Shown here: one piece after another, positions 12,097 through 23,112 of the stretch | Layout of the letters: each line of letters opens with the position of its first letter | Position numbering within the stretch: position 1 is the first letter of the stretch | Assembly: GCA_944474755.1 (NCBI GenBank) | Contig: OX104117.1 | Location: forward strand, 43,913,222 to 43,977,221 | Length of the DNA: 64,000 nucleotides | Reading direction: 5' to 3' | DNA from: Limnoperna fortunei | Lineage: Eukaryota > Mollusca > Bivalvia > Mytilida > Modiolidae | Program-made: the position numbers and the translations under genes | The notes under the pieces: generated by a model | What the model was told of the DNA's origin: nothing | The model's input: only the letters and a program-made list of their open reading frames with translations | The model's database searches: none

Positions 12097-12744
12097 GGCC
12101 AAACAAAAAAATATGTTTGTTTCCGGTTACATAGAATTATAAAATAGGTAGGTACTCATAAGACGATTTTTTTTGGGGGAATCATGTTGGTTAAATAAGT
12201 TATGTTGGGGCGGAAGTATTTATAGGATAATTAATTGGGCGGAATGAATATCCAAAATATGATGACGAGTGCCGCATAACGCATCTGATTAAACGAGTGC
12301 GTGGAACTTGTTCCACGCATGAGTTCAATCTGATGCTTTATGCGGCACGAGTGATCATATTTTGGATATTCACGATGCCCAATTGATTATCCTATTTATT
12401 ATATAGATCAAAATTGTTTTCATAAAATTTTAATGCTTAATCCTAAATTTTATGAACGGCGGATGAATATCTGTATAGTACAAAACCAACGGCGGGAAAA
12501 AACCAGAGATTGAAAATAAAAGATAATTTTCACATGTGATTTACCGTGATTTCTGTCACTCGGAAAATTCGATATTTCATCTCTATCTATATAATAAGAA
12601 AATATAACTAAAACCCAGAACAATACCAGGAGTTTTCCGGTTCAAAATAACCTCCGTGTTAAAACGCAAAAAAAAACCTTTAGGGTCGGCTTCAAAAAAA
12701 TAGGTAGGTTCGGGTAACCGGAAACACACATTTTTTTTTTGGCC
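12097..12744. mobile_element. Inverted-repeat element with a nested hairpin
   Basis: The outer ends are inverted copies: GGCCAAACAAAAAAATATGT...TTTCCGGTTAC at 12097 matches the reverse complement of the segment ending at 12744 (with CCGGAAACACACA before it). Inside, 12224-12393 is a strong hairpin ('ggataattaattgggc' / 'gcccaattgattatcc', and 'gagtgccgcataacgcatc' / 'gatgctttatgcggcacg'). This is a non-autonomous element with no coding capacity. Confidence 0.55.
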
Positions 12745-13597
12745 ATATATCAGTTTCTGATGCAAAATGACCCCCCCTCCCGGCCCCATGGCTTAAAAGG
12801 GGTATTTATATGCGACTTCAAATTTGTCCACGATGGAAAAATCAAAATTGGTTTAACTCCATTTTCAAAATTTTAGTACAAATTAAATGTACTTTTTTTA
12901 ACTATAAAAAACCAACTATTAGCAAAAATTTATGAAATACTGAACATTTACTAAGATATGAGAGTATACTACTACTATTCTAGTTGAATAGATGTCCTTA
13001 TGGATATTTTTAAACATCCAAGTTGAAGTTGAAGTACATGTAGTAATAATACATGTGTCAAATAAACAAAATGTGCTTTTTGTTTCTAAAATAGAAAATG
13101 TAACAAAGTGTGCTAGTTATTAAGTATTTAAAATGTACATTGAAAGGATTTTGACAAGCACATTTTTATACAGCCATTTATTTATTTAAAATTATGGAAA
13201 GTGTTGATAGTGTGCACCAGCACAGTGAAAATTTTGTGGTAACATCTATAAATATATTTTTATTTTTATTTATAAATTGTATTATAATGAAAAAGTATGT
13301 AATTTTACACTGTACACTTACCCAAAATTTAAATTGGAATAACTATAAAACATAAATTATATTAAGATACTACGTATACAGATTCTACTTACACAAAATA
13401 CAAGGCCACAGTGCACATGGCTTCGTGCGTTTGCGCGTGTGCCGGAATCGATATCATTAACCACATCCAATCAGCATCTCAATTTTCTAAATGCCAGGCC
13501 TCGGCGCCTATTTTTAAAGACAGTGCTCACCTTTCAGTAAAAAAAGTCAAGATTACGAGCTTCCATTCTTGTGAACTTAGTAGTTCGAACAATTATT
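12745..13597. other. Transposon interior; possible 5' region of the decayed gene
   Basis: No strong feature. A locally GC-richer stretch at 13400-13500 ('cttcgtgcgtttgcgcgtgt') could be the promoter or 5' UTR region for the exon set that starts at 13598, but this is only positional. Confidence 0.3.
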
Positions 13598-15366
13598 ATG
13601 GTTAGTGTTGTATTTGATATCCCAGACGATGAAATTCTTGAGGATTCAGCACTGTCAGTAGGTAACCTGGTCTCCTAGTGCAATATTTTTCATTGACGCA
13701 AGCTTCACTTCAAATATATATCTGAAGGCCGCTTAGGCTCGTGAGAATATCATCGTCAGGGTACCAGAATATGTCAGTAGGTTTACTGGTAAACAAGAAT
13801 GCCCAGATTGAAATTTACCACTGACGCACACGACATCGAGACTGCCACATTGTTCTTTTTATACTCAGCAAAGTGTTGACTCCGACGATGAAAGTACTTC
13901 ATATCAGGTATTTATATCCAAGAATATATAAATCTGTTTTATCTTTGAGTTTGTCCACGGCATTCAAGCAATGGAAAATCACACCCGACAGAACACATAT
14001 CCGCCATATTGCAAATTGAAAGGGGAGATAATCATACATAAGCATATATTTATTGTCTGAATATAGTTCACATTATGTGAATGACTTATATTTCATGTAT
14101 TATGTTTTTAACAAACTATACTGCAAAAATATTATTTTTATTTAAATATTGTATTTAAAATTGTACTTGCTTCTGTGAGTGGTTTTTTTTTTTTTTTTTT
14201 TTTGGGGGGGGGGGGATGAAGGGGTTAGTTTCATAACTGTTTGAATAATAATTACTTTTATTGGCAATATCTGTCATTTTCTAATGTTCAGATTGTAAAA
14301 AGAAACTACTAAAATTGAAGAGGATTTACAGTACTTGCAAATGAATTTGTTATTTTTTTTTCAGATGCTGTTAACAGATACATGTACTGCCAGACAAAAG
14401 AAGCAGGAAAACGCTGCTATCCATAACGACAATCTAGACGTCTAGAAAAAGAAGAAAACATCACTAGAACGGGAAAAAAGAAGTATGTTACGATAATACT
14501 TTTTTCAGTCTTGAATTTCTTTGAGTGTATAAATAAAAAGGAGATGATCGGAATACACATGTTAAAAGCAAATCACAACCTTCAGTCTTCACTGATGAGC
14601 AAATGCTTACTAATTTAATATGGAGTGTTCTAAATTCGAAACAGTAGAAAGCAACTGTTAACTTTCAACCATTAGCTGTTATCTGGTTTTTTTTAAATTG
14701 ACATTGTTGTTAATTGTTATAATGTAAATAAAAACACTGTTTGCTGTTTAATAATTCTAGTCAGAACACTGTTTACTGTTTTACAGATTTTTTCTGTTAT
14801 CTGTTAATTCATTTTAATCACCACTTATTTCAATGTAATTGAGTCTCCATATGAAGGGAGGGATATACACTGATTAATTAATGCATTTTTTCACCATATC
14901 GCCCTTTGATGAGATTCTGCTGTTATCTGTTTTTTCGATTTATGAACTCACTGTATTGTTTTCTCATGTAAATAGCTGTTATCTGTTAGTGTTATCATTA
15001 TTATTTTGGGGAAAAATATACAAATTGTTACCATGTTAATGGACCCCCCCTCCAGCCCCCTCAGCTCCCAAATGTTCAGTTTTATGGATGTTTTATACAA
15101 AATGTTAACATTTATTATTATTACATAATCTGCCACATATCATTTTAGTTATGTCTAGATCTGTAACACACACACATACACTGTATATTTTTCAGAAAGC
15201 CAAGCGGATAATAGCTGCACTAGACAATATGGAGATCAGAGATATCAAGAAGATAAGACCCGTCTTAATGGCCTATATATGTCCTCATATGACATGTATG
15301 AGGAATGTCAAGATGGATTTATTACATACTAGACATCTTCGAAGTTGGATAAATTTATAGAATAAA
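13598..15366 (+). pseudogene. Decayed four-exon gene inside the CACTA-like element
   Basis: Four short exons with matching splice phases can be read. 13598-13657 is MVSVVFDIPDDEILEDSALS, ending at GTAGGT. 13869-13907 is QSVDSDDESTSYQ, between a CAG acceptor and GTATTT. 14365-14482 follows a long T-tract plus CAG and ends at GTATGT. 15196 to about 15366 follows TTTTTCAG and contains RQYGDQRYQEDKTRLNGLY and YDMYEECQDGFITY. Phases run 0, 0, 1 without conflict. Two in-frame TAG codons (codon 27 of exon 3, and 15333-15335) interrupt it, and coding character resumes after each; the frame closes at TAA about 15364. The product would have an acidic N-terminus, a Lys-rich middle and a Tyr/Asp-rich C-terminus. 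The family was not recognised. It may be an accessory transposon protein or a captured host gene. Confidence 0.4.
14183..14215. repeat. T21-G12 homopolymer run
   Basis: Twenty-one T followed directly by twelve G. Such a junction is prone to sequencing and replication slippage, so exact length is uncertain. Confidence 0.9.
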
Positions 15367-15959
15367 AGATAAAATTAGACTGTAAATTTATTGACATTTC
15401 TTCAACCAAAAGCAGAAAGGACAGAAAATGAGCAACCAGAAATGAACTAGAACACCTTCCTCTTGGATTGTAAAACAGATTGAAAAATGTACATATTGAC
15501 ATAATGAGCATTTATTCAATAAATGGTTAAATTGTTTCTTTTTTATGTAATATTTATCCACTTGAAAATGAGAAAATTGTAACACCTTTGGGATTAATTG
15601 CCATTAGACAAGCCTGTCAGCTCAGTGATATATACAGGCAAATGTACATTAGCTAGTACACTTTTAACTCTACTTTCTTAATGCTGTGTCATCTTGAATT
15701 CCTTGACCATTGTTCAAGTTAGTGGTCATCCTATTGATACAAATTCAACAGTCCAATATTGGAGCTTAAGTGAGCACAGTGTCAGCAATATTTCTAGAGT
15801 AAAACTTGCACAAACTTTTCATTGGACTATACATGTTCTTTTTCATCACAAGACTGTTGTTGTTGATAAATGTAAGTGAGCAATGATGCTCACTGTTTTA
15901 CAAAATGAGAGGTCAAGGTGGACATTTGTGGAATGCTGATTCTGGATAGGTTGAAAAAA

Positions 15960-16549
15960 CCAAATCCACGTGAGCCGACCTGTGCATGCAGCTTTTTTTC
16001 ATCATATCATCTTTCCCCTAACCTAAATGTCCATTTTGTAATATTATCCATGCAAAATATGGAAATTCATAACCTCTTGACCATATTTTAGATTATAACA
16101 AGTAACCTTTTGTGCAATTTTTTGTAATTTCATCAATACAAAAGGAGACCTTTTGGATTTTAATTTGGTCAAAATACCATATGACCTTGGTCTTTTGGTT
16201 TTGAAAATAGCATCTGTGGACTACCTTTCATCACCTTTTTTTGTTGATATATGATCTTTTTATTATCTTTTGTCGACAACAGATTATATTTTGGAAAAAA
16301 AAGTTCATATTTTGTTGTTCACCTTTTGAACACATTTTAGATCTGAAAAGGTGAACTTTGCACCACCTTTTGTCAAATCAAAAGTGGGCCATTTCGACTG
16401 ACTTTTGAAGTCAAAAAGGTATACAAAAAGATGATCTTTTAGATCTTTTGTATTTTTTAAAAATGTGTTCAAAAGACAACAAAATGTATTCAAAATTGGG
16501 ACTTTTGGATACCTTTTGACTATCTTAAAAGTTATTGTTTCGTGCAGTG
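15960..16549. repeat. Right subterminal repeats of the CACTA-like element
   Basis: The word ACCTTTTG or its reverse complement occurs many times between about 16095 and 16525 (for example 'caccttttgaac', 'caccttttgtcaaatc' and 'ggataccttttgac'). This mirrors the CTTTTG-rich left end. Positions 15367-15960 before it hold nothing recognisable. Confidence 0.55.
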
Positions 16550-17150
16550 AATGTTATTTAATTGAAATACTAAATCATTTATATGCTGTTGGAAACAATG
16601 ATCTGAAATTGATGGCCCCTATATTATGGTTTTCTCTTCTTTAAAAGAATCGTTAATTGCTTCAAAATAAACCGTGTTTTATCATTATTAGCTACTCTTA
16701 TATGTTGGTATTTGAAAAAATTAAAATACTGAAAATCTATCAAATATATTTTACACAAGCAAAATGTTAAGTATTGAGATCAAAGTCCAACACAAATATT
16801 AAAGTCTTATAATTAAAATCCCGTTAATTTTACCAAGGTCGCAAGTTTACTACGCCAGATCTAAGACTTAAAAGTGGCGCTCTAAACTATTAGAAGGCCA
16901 ATTCAGTAGGACGTTGAAGATCTTTTATCCCAAACATTTATTACAGAGAACCAAAATCTACACCTTGGGAATAGAAAAACAGTATAATTGAAACCTTTTC
17001 ATAATCTTTGGTCTGTAAATAAATACAATGACTACATCACTGAATGACTCAATGATATTCGTGTCAGCAAAATAATGATGATACCCTCGTGGACTAACAG
17101 TTCAGTTGCAGAGGCGTCAACGTAGTGGACTGAACCTTAGTGTCATCAAA
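16550..17150 (+). repeat. Array-unit sequence resumed after the insertion; conserved intronic module
   Basis: From 16550 the text follows 63390-64000 almost base for base ('gttatttaattgaaatactaaatca', 'tttactacgccagatctaagactt', 'gacgttgaagatctttt'). This continues the unit interrupted at 7054 and establishes the insertion boundaries. Confidence 0.8.
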
Positions 17151-17985
17151 GATCTAAAATCACTTAGTATATCAGGCTCGGGCTTCTCCTCACTAAAGTA
17201 ATACTAATTCCCGAAAATACTTATTATTTGAAAGAGTTGCTAATATCAGAAACTGAAATACCTAAATTGCTGGTCTAAGGGATGAGTGATTTTGGGCGTG
17301 GTTCAAAAATATTTATTTGCAATGTAAAATACATTTTTATTCTATTTATTATGTCGTTTTCCAAGAAGGATCAACAGCAGGCGACATGTCTTACCTGGAA
17401 TTTTTCATATATTTTTGTTAAAATAACCTAAGAACTAATGGCTTATAATTAAAATTTTTGTATTACTTTACGATGGTAAAAATTTAGCTGGTATTTTTGC
17501 ATTTAACAAAACAAAAATGAATTATTTATATTATTAGAAAAAATACACAAATTATTTTATTATCAAACATTTTGTTTTTATTTTTCAGCTGCGAACTTAG
17601 AACGGCTAAAAACTGGTCATAAAGAAATTGCATGAAAAGTATGTGTTACGCTTATATATATTAGAATTTAAATAGTTAAAGTTGTAACTTCGCAGATATT
17701 ACGATACAACTATCGGTATTATTCTACACTGCTTTTTAATGTTTTATGTTCTGTCTTATGAACCAGACACAACCAGCCTTCTTGTTACATTAAGAGATTC
17801 CACAAAGTCGGGTTTTTTACTATGGTGGTAATGGATGAAATAATAAAATTTAATAAAGATTTATTCTCGTAAAATAATTTCATTTGTACAAAAAATTGCC
17901 ACTCTGTTTACATAAATTTGTGTGATCATTTAATGTGCGGTTCTATAAATCAATCAGAGGTTTAACTGGTTTGACAAGAGGAATA
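17151..17985 (+). other. Intron-like sequence of a unit that has lost its coding exon
   Basis: It parallels 20040-20690 in copy 1's intron ('gaacttagaacggctaaaaac' against 'gaactaagaacggccaagaac'; 'ggtttaactggtttgacaag' against 'ggtttatctagtttgacgaa'). In copy 1 the coding exon follows about 200 bp later. Here a SINE fragment and the next promoter follow instead. Confidence 0.6.
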
Positions 17986-18110
17986 AATATATACATACAA
18001 ACGTCTAAGTATTGTGACAACCATATAATATATCTATCAAGCGGATTTCTTAAGCATCAGAAATACAGGGTTAACACCAACTATTTATATACGTCTACAA
18101 AGTAACCCCC
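17986..18110 (-). mobile_element. SINE family B fragment (3' half)
   Basis: 'cgtctaagtattgtgacaac' and 'tatctatcaagcggatttct' match the 3' part of the fuller copy at 48690-48907. The tRNA-like head is absent. It sits exactly where the missing coding exon of this unit would be expected. Confidence 0.6.
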
Positions 18111-18169
18111 GCACTGTTATAAGTAGATTTTAATGCTGTCCATTTTTTTAAAGAAACCTATCTTTTCTG

Positions 18170-18317
18170 ATTTACAGAAATCTACCCTAAGTAGGTTATT
18201 TCTAAAAAGTAAGCAATTAAGATCTAATTTGAGTAAACATTGTATAAATATATACCCTACTTTAAATATCGTCTTGTTGTTTCTGATTTTTTAAATGTTA
18301 TTGTGTTTGTGAAGACG
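18170..18317 (+). promoter_or_regulatory. Promoter and noncoding exon 1 of Asteroid-like copy 1
   Basis: A TATA box TATAAATATA lies at 18243-18252. The predicted start is about 30 bp downstream, in 'atcgtcttgttgtttctg'. Exon 1 would be about 40 nt and ends GAAGACG|GTAAGTTT with the donor at 18318. No ATG in exon 1 opens a frame joined to the CDS. The same arrangement recurs upstream of copies 2 and 3, which is the main support. The transcription start and splicing are inferred. Confidence 0.6.
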
Positions 18318-20908
18318 GTAAGTTTACCGTAGTAGTTAGAATATTCCGAGAATAATCTAAAAGAAAAAGTTTCGTCAGTAATTAACTACTATCAATTTTT
18401 CAAACAAAATTTATTCTGTTTATAAAGCCCGTACAAATAAACGTACAATGTACAAATACTGTACATGAAATGGTTTGTAGAAATAACACAACAGTCTTGT
18501 TGAATTGAAATCCTGAAGCGTGTATATTCTGTGAGAAACATTAAGATTTATCGTTAAGATGCTTAAGGTAGAACGGAAGTAATTGCTTTGTCATAGACAA
18601 AAATACTAACATTTCTGTGATTTGCATACCTTTCTTACAATGATGATCATTTACATGGGCTAGGAAATTGATAACCTTACATTCAATGTTACAGGAATTT
18701 TTATTTTTTACTTTTACATCCAATTCCTAATGCATTGAGTGTAAAAATACTAATTTTTTTTTAATTACCATAATTTCATCTTGCAAGATCTGTGATCTAA
18801 AACTTTATTTATGTTGGAGCTTACTGATACATAAGCTGTTCTATCTTAAATGCTAACCTACAGCATTAATAAATAACAACAAAAATGTGTTCGCATCAGA
18901 CACGACTAGCGAAATGTAATGTTGCCTGAAGCATGTAAAATAAAAATTTTTTTTAAACATTCTCTACTTAATAACTCTTTTTTAAAGTCTCGTTTAAAAT
19001 CTGGTTAAAATCAACTTATAATACTGTATATTTTTGGTTGTTGGTTTTGGAGACGCCGGTTTCTCAGACTTTGATTTGTGGGTTGTCTGTTTTGACAGTT
19101 GCATCGGTGTTCGGTATTTGTTATAACCTTCACTTGAGACGTTTGTGAGTACGCAAAATTTGTCTTGATTTATTTTTTCTGATAAATGAAGAAAAAATAC
19201 AAGATCTCAAGGTGGAATCATAAACTAATCAATCCAAGATTTATAAGAAGTGACTAAGATTACAAACTAAAAAATAAAAATGAAGGAGAAACACCACACA
19301 CAAGGATGAGCTAGTGTATAAAGTGATAATCTGTCATTTCTATGCTTCATGTGCAATGCTAAATATTTTAACTGGCTTTAAAATGGAATAAATTCCCACT
19401 ACGAATCAACGAATATACTTTCACTTCTGTACTCCAATATAAAAAATATCATTTATTAATTCACAATAAATTATTGTTTATCATTATCATCTACTCTTTT
19501 ATTTTGTTATTCGAAAATTACAAATATTGATAACTTATTAAATATATGATGACCAATTGGTTAAGTAGTATTCACCTTAATGCAGGAAAAGAATATTAAA
19601 ATCGACGAACAGCACATGCGGTGAAATGTCATAATTAAAATCTCGTTAAATGTACCAATACATTTACTATGCCATATGCGCATTTTATCGAAACATAATA
19701 AGTGGCTCCACGATATTAGAGGACGATGAAGATCTTTCATCGCAAACCTTCATAACCGTGTACCAAAATCCCTCTAAGGCCAGCTACACCTTTGGGAATA
19801 AAAAACAGTATAATTTAAAACATATTAAAAATTGCACTCCTGTTGATTTATACAATGGCTATATCAATGAATGCATTAATGATGTCGTGTCAGAACCAAG
19901 GTGTGAATTATTCACTACCATTCCTAGCAGAAACATCGACCTACTACTAGTATTTTCAAAATTCGTTATCAAAGATACCAATATCATAATGTTTACCATG
20001 CTAGACGCACGCTTTGTCTAAGAAATAGTTCTTGAAAATCGTCATTACATATTTATAAAAGTTGTTTATATAAGAAACTGAAACAATAGAATTGCTGCCC
20101 GTATTTGCAGAATTTAGGCAAGAGATTTCGGTTTCTATTTATTTTAGGCGACAGCTTATATTGAACTTGTTGGGTAGGGTGAGGTGATAATCAATATCTT
20201 TCATAAATATTTATCTAGAATTCTCATAAATTTTCATTCTCTATACCATATTAAAAGCAAAGTAAGTAAACTCAAGCAATTTTTTTCACATTGTTCACAT
20301 TTTTAGGAAAAAAATACACAATATAAGTTTTCAATATTTGATATTTTGTCGGTATGTTTAGCAATGAACTAAGAACGGCCAAGAACTTAAATTGCAAGAA
20401 AGTTTTTGTTATACTGCCATAAATTAAATGTAAAATAGTTCAATTTAAATTGTGGAATACTATGATAACTATTGGTAATACTCTATACTGCTTTTGAACT
20501 AGAAACAACAAGCATTGTATTTAAATAAAGTGATTTGACACCAACATGTTCTTGTGCTAATGGATTTTATTAAAAACTTAAAATAATCCAATTAATTATA
20601 AGTATTTGTACGCGGTTTACATTATTTAAATAATTTTACACGGAATAAATTATTGCGTTTTTCAATGAGGTTTATCTAGTTTGACGAAAGATCAAAAAAT
20701 CAATATTGTAGAGAAGTGCGTTTTTCTTTAAAAAATATTCTTTAAAGCTTTTGTAGACTTGAGGTTATATAATACTGTAAAACAATTACTAACTCGTTTA
20801 ATCAGTTTATATTTAGCACACTTAATGTATCTGTTATCTTTATTATAACAAAACAGTCACCCGACTATATTTTGCTGCCCTTAACTGTTATTTGATTTCA
20901 CAATTTAG
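18318..20908 (+). other. Predicted intron 1 of copy 1
   Basis: The intron runs from GTAAGT at 18318 to a TTTAG acceptor at 20907-20908 (ACAATTTAG|GTGTCAACACA). It holds the conserved intronic module at 19585-20010, in which a 123-codon frame (19650-20021) is open by chance: paralogous copies carry a TGA and a 1-nt shift at the same place. The empty site for the SINE at 53416 is also here (about 19531-19545, 'ttaaatatatgatga'). Confidence 0.55.
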
Positions 20909-20919
20909 GTGTCAACACA

Positions 20920-22695
20920 ATGGGAATCCGAGGTCTTCATAGTTTTATGGACAAAAAGGGTATTCTTCAACCATACCGTCTGAAAAACTCGAAAGTCATC
21001 ATTGATGGCAATAATATCTGTCATCAGCTTCTTTATAATGGAAACGCAAGACATTTTGGTGGTGATTACACAGTAATAAAGACTGCAACTGAAGTTTTAT
21101 TTAAAAATTTATTAAAATGTAACATCAACCCTTATGTTGTCTTTGATGGTGCACACGACGCAGACGACAAAAAAATAGCCACTATACAAAAGAAGTGTGA
21201 GCAAAGTATAAGAGAAAATAAAGAAAAAGTTTCGAAACATCTGGAATGTTTTCCAGTCCTCGTCTACGAGTCATTTACAATGGTTTTGAAAGAACTTAAG
21301 ATTCCATACGTGGCCTGTGAAGGCGAAGCTGATAACCAGATTGCGATACTGGCAAAGAAGTGGTGTTGTCCTGTTATCTCTTGTGACAGCGATATGTATA
21401 TTTTTGATTTGCCTGGTGGGTTTGTTCATTTTACTGACATGAAGATCGATTCTAACATCAATGGTGAAATTCCAACCAAATTATATCTGTCAAGTCGGTT
21501 CCAAGAGAAAACTGGAGTATCGTCTAGTTTATTACCTTTAGCAGCCACCTTATTTGGAAGTGATTATGCAGAAATAGATGAAGATGTGAAAACCTATTTT
21601 TTTGAACGCATTGGAGCACGTTCAAAGTTTTCCCACCTGTCTAAAAATTTACATGTTGTGTTTGATAATCTTCGAAATGTTAGAGATATTGATGCTGGGA
21701 TCAGTCTTTTAACGAGTTGTATTGAACAGAAGTTACCGATACACAAGGCTACCGATCACAAGAGCAAAATCAGTACGTCAATAAAAATGTTCACATTACA
21801 AGATACATTCGAAACCTTCAGCATTGACAAGTATTTTGATGGTAAGGAAACAAGCAGACATCACAAGTGTCTTCCAGACCGAATTGTTGGATGCATGCGT
21901 ACATGCGTTTTGTCTGGACTTCCAGCAGATATTATAATCGGAAGAGTAATACTGAAGCCTACAATAGAACAATACGACCTGCCACCTGTTCAGGAGATTT
22001 GCCTTCCTTTAAGACAACTCCTCTATGGCTTAATTACTAAATCATCCCCACCTAATGAACAATGTGATAGAATTGTAGAAATTGTACGCGAAAAACGATT
22101 CATGACGAAGAAATTTGTAAAACCAGCGACCGTTATCAAAGGTTATGATTGCGTACCAACACTTCAGGAGGTTGACAATATGGATGATAGAAAGAGGACA
22201 ACACTGCTGTCTGCAGTATTTGAGTTTCAACCTGAAAAACTGAGTGAATTTCCAGAAGATTCTAAACTATTTGTTCTGACCTTGAATTACTTTTTGAAGA
22301 ATGGAATCTCAGACACTTCAATGAAGTACTTAAAGTCATATGTTTTTTGTCATATCTTGTTTTTGAAGAAGACGGAAAATGCTACTATGCGAGCAGTCTA
22401 CCGCAAACTCTCTGATCCAGGGCACGGTCACGCTGTGAATGTACGTCTTTTCCACCAGTACTTGCAGTGTTTTCAGGAATGCTTGAACATGGCATACACC
22501 ATTAACGTAGTATTGGGTACATCATTAAAGCAACCCGATCCTGAAGTAGTCTACGATGGACCATTTATGTACCACCTCTTTTGTAAGCAGCTAACAGAGG
22601 ATCAAACTGATGAATTAATCACCGACTCTTTAAGGAATGAAACAGCCTTATATAAACTTTACACAACCTTTATTGAAAACATAGTGAGCGTCTAA
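20920..22695 (+). CDS. Asteroid-like FEN1/XPG-superfamily nuclease, copy 1 (catalytic residues intact)
   Basis: The 591-aa protein belongs to the Asteroid/ASTE1 branch of the FEN1/XPG structure-specific nucleases. The XPG-N region (residues 1-100) starts MGIRGLHSF, with Asp29 in VIIDGNN and Asp76 in VVFDGAHDADDKK. The XPG-I region has ACEGEAD (Glu134, Glu136, Asp138) and SCDSDMYIFD (Asp156, Asp158). LFGSDY (Asp215) corresponds to the FEN1 metal ligand before the helix-hairpin motif. All acidic ligands I can align are present. Residues from about 300 to the end are the family's own C-terminal region; no PIP box or localisation signal was evident. The start is the first ATG after the conserved AG acceptor at 20908, in a good context (ACACAATGG). 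Drosophila asteroid interacts with Star/EGFR signalling, and human ASTE1 is reported as a nuclease acting with shieldin in end processing. The role here is unknown. Confidence 0.88.
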   Translation: MGIRGLHSFMDKKGILQPYRLKNSKVIIDGNNICHQLLYNGNARHFGGDYTVIKTATEVLFKNLLKCNINPYVVFDGAHDADDKKIATIQKKCEQSIRENKEKVSKHLECFPVLVYESFTMVLKELKIPYVACEGEADNQIAILAKKWCCPVISCDSDMYIFDLPGGFVHFTDMKIDSNINGEIPTKLYLSSRFQEKTGVSSSLLPLAATLFGSDYAEIDEDVKTYFFERIGARSKFSHLSKNLHVVFDNLRNVRDIDAGISLLTSCIEQKLPIHKATDHKSKISTSIKMFTLQDTFETFSIDKYFDGKETSRHHKCLPDRIVGCMRTCVLSGLPADIIIGRVILKPTIEQYDLPPVQEICLPLRQLLYGLITKSSPPNEQCDRIVEIVREKRFMTKKFVKPATVIKGYDCVPTLQEVDNMDDRKRTTLLSAVFEFQPEKLSEFPEDSKLFVLTLNYFLKNGISDTSMKYLKSYVFCHILFLKKTENATMRAVYRKLSDPGHGHAVNVRLFHQYLQCFQECLNMAYTINVVLGTSLKQPDPEVVYDGPFMYHLFCKQLTEDQTDELITDSLRNETALYKLYTTFIENIVSV

Positions 22696-22829
22696 TTTTG
22701 ACCTGAACGCAACACTATAGCATGTTGGGATTTAATTAAATTTTTAACTGTTTACATAAAAATTTAATATTATATAAAATTTCCATGTGTGGGGTGACTT
22801 TAGCCCTTCCCTAAAACCTTATTCTATTT

Positions 22830-23087
22830 ATTGTTTGTTTGTTTGAATGATGTTTGACGTCTCTTTCGAAAAATTGTCAGCTATATCATGGCGTCCAGTT
22901 TTTATTGGGGTGGAAGCCGGTGAACCGGAGAACGCCCGACCTTAAAACTGGCAATCCTTGTCAATTAAGATTAGAGTCGAGTACACCCTGCCCGCAGTAA
23001 GACTCGAACGCGCAACCTCAGTGTTGACAGACCCACGTGATCAATAGAAGAGGAACTACCTTAGCCACTCGGCCATCGAGGCCTCTT
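22830..23087 (-). mobile_element. tRNA-derived SINE (family A) in the 3' UTR region of copy 1
   Basis: Near full length on the minus strand, from 'ttgtttgtttgtttgaatga' to 'cggccatcgaggcctc'. It lies between the stop codon (22695) and the poly(A) signal at 23107. If that signal is used, the SINE is transcribed as antisense SINE sequence in the copy 1 message. Confidence 0.88.
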
Positions 23088-23106
23088 ATTCTATTTTACA
23101 ACTGAT

Positions 23107-23112
23107 AATAAA
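23107..23112 (+). terminator. Probable poly(A) signal of copy 1
   Basis: AATAAA in 'actgataataaaattttatg' aligns with the 'ctgtaataaaat' block found after the other copies (3813, 4880, 48597, 57590). The SINE at 22830 pushes it to about 410 bp after the stop codon. The rest of the duplicated 3' flank runs to about 23380. Confidence 0.5.

Larger units (their letters stand above)
7055..16549. mobile_element. CACTA/EnSpm-like DNA transposon insertion, 9.5 kb, decayed or non-autonomous
   Basis: The ends are exact inverted repeats: CACTGCACGAAA at 7055 and TTTCGTGCAGTG ending at 16549. AAT is duplicated on both sides (7052-7054, 16550-16552). The flanks join into a sequence that exists uninterrupted in a paralogous unit at about 63380-63400 ('aacaataataaagttatttaattg'), which is effectively an empty site. 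Both subterminal regions are full of CTTTTG/CAAAAG-type motifs. CACTR termini, a 3-bp target duplication and subterminal motif clusters are the hallmarks of the CACTA (EnSpm/CMC) superfamily. No long transposase frame remains; the interior holds two SINEs, a minisatellite, an inverted-repeat element and a decayed multi-exon gene (13598-15366). Confidence 0.75.

Noticed and set aside
19650..20021. 123-codon open frame in intron 1 of copy 1
   Set aside because: The same block in other units has a TGA after 'atatcactgaa' and a 1-nt length difference just after it, so the reading frame is not conserved. It is probably open by chance.
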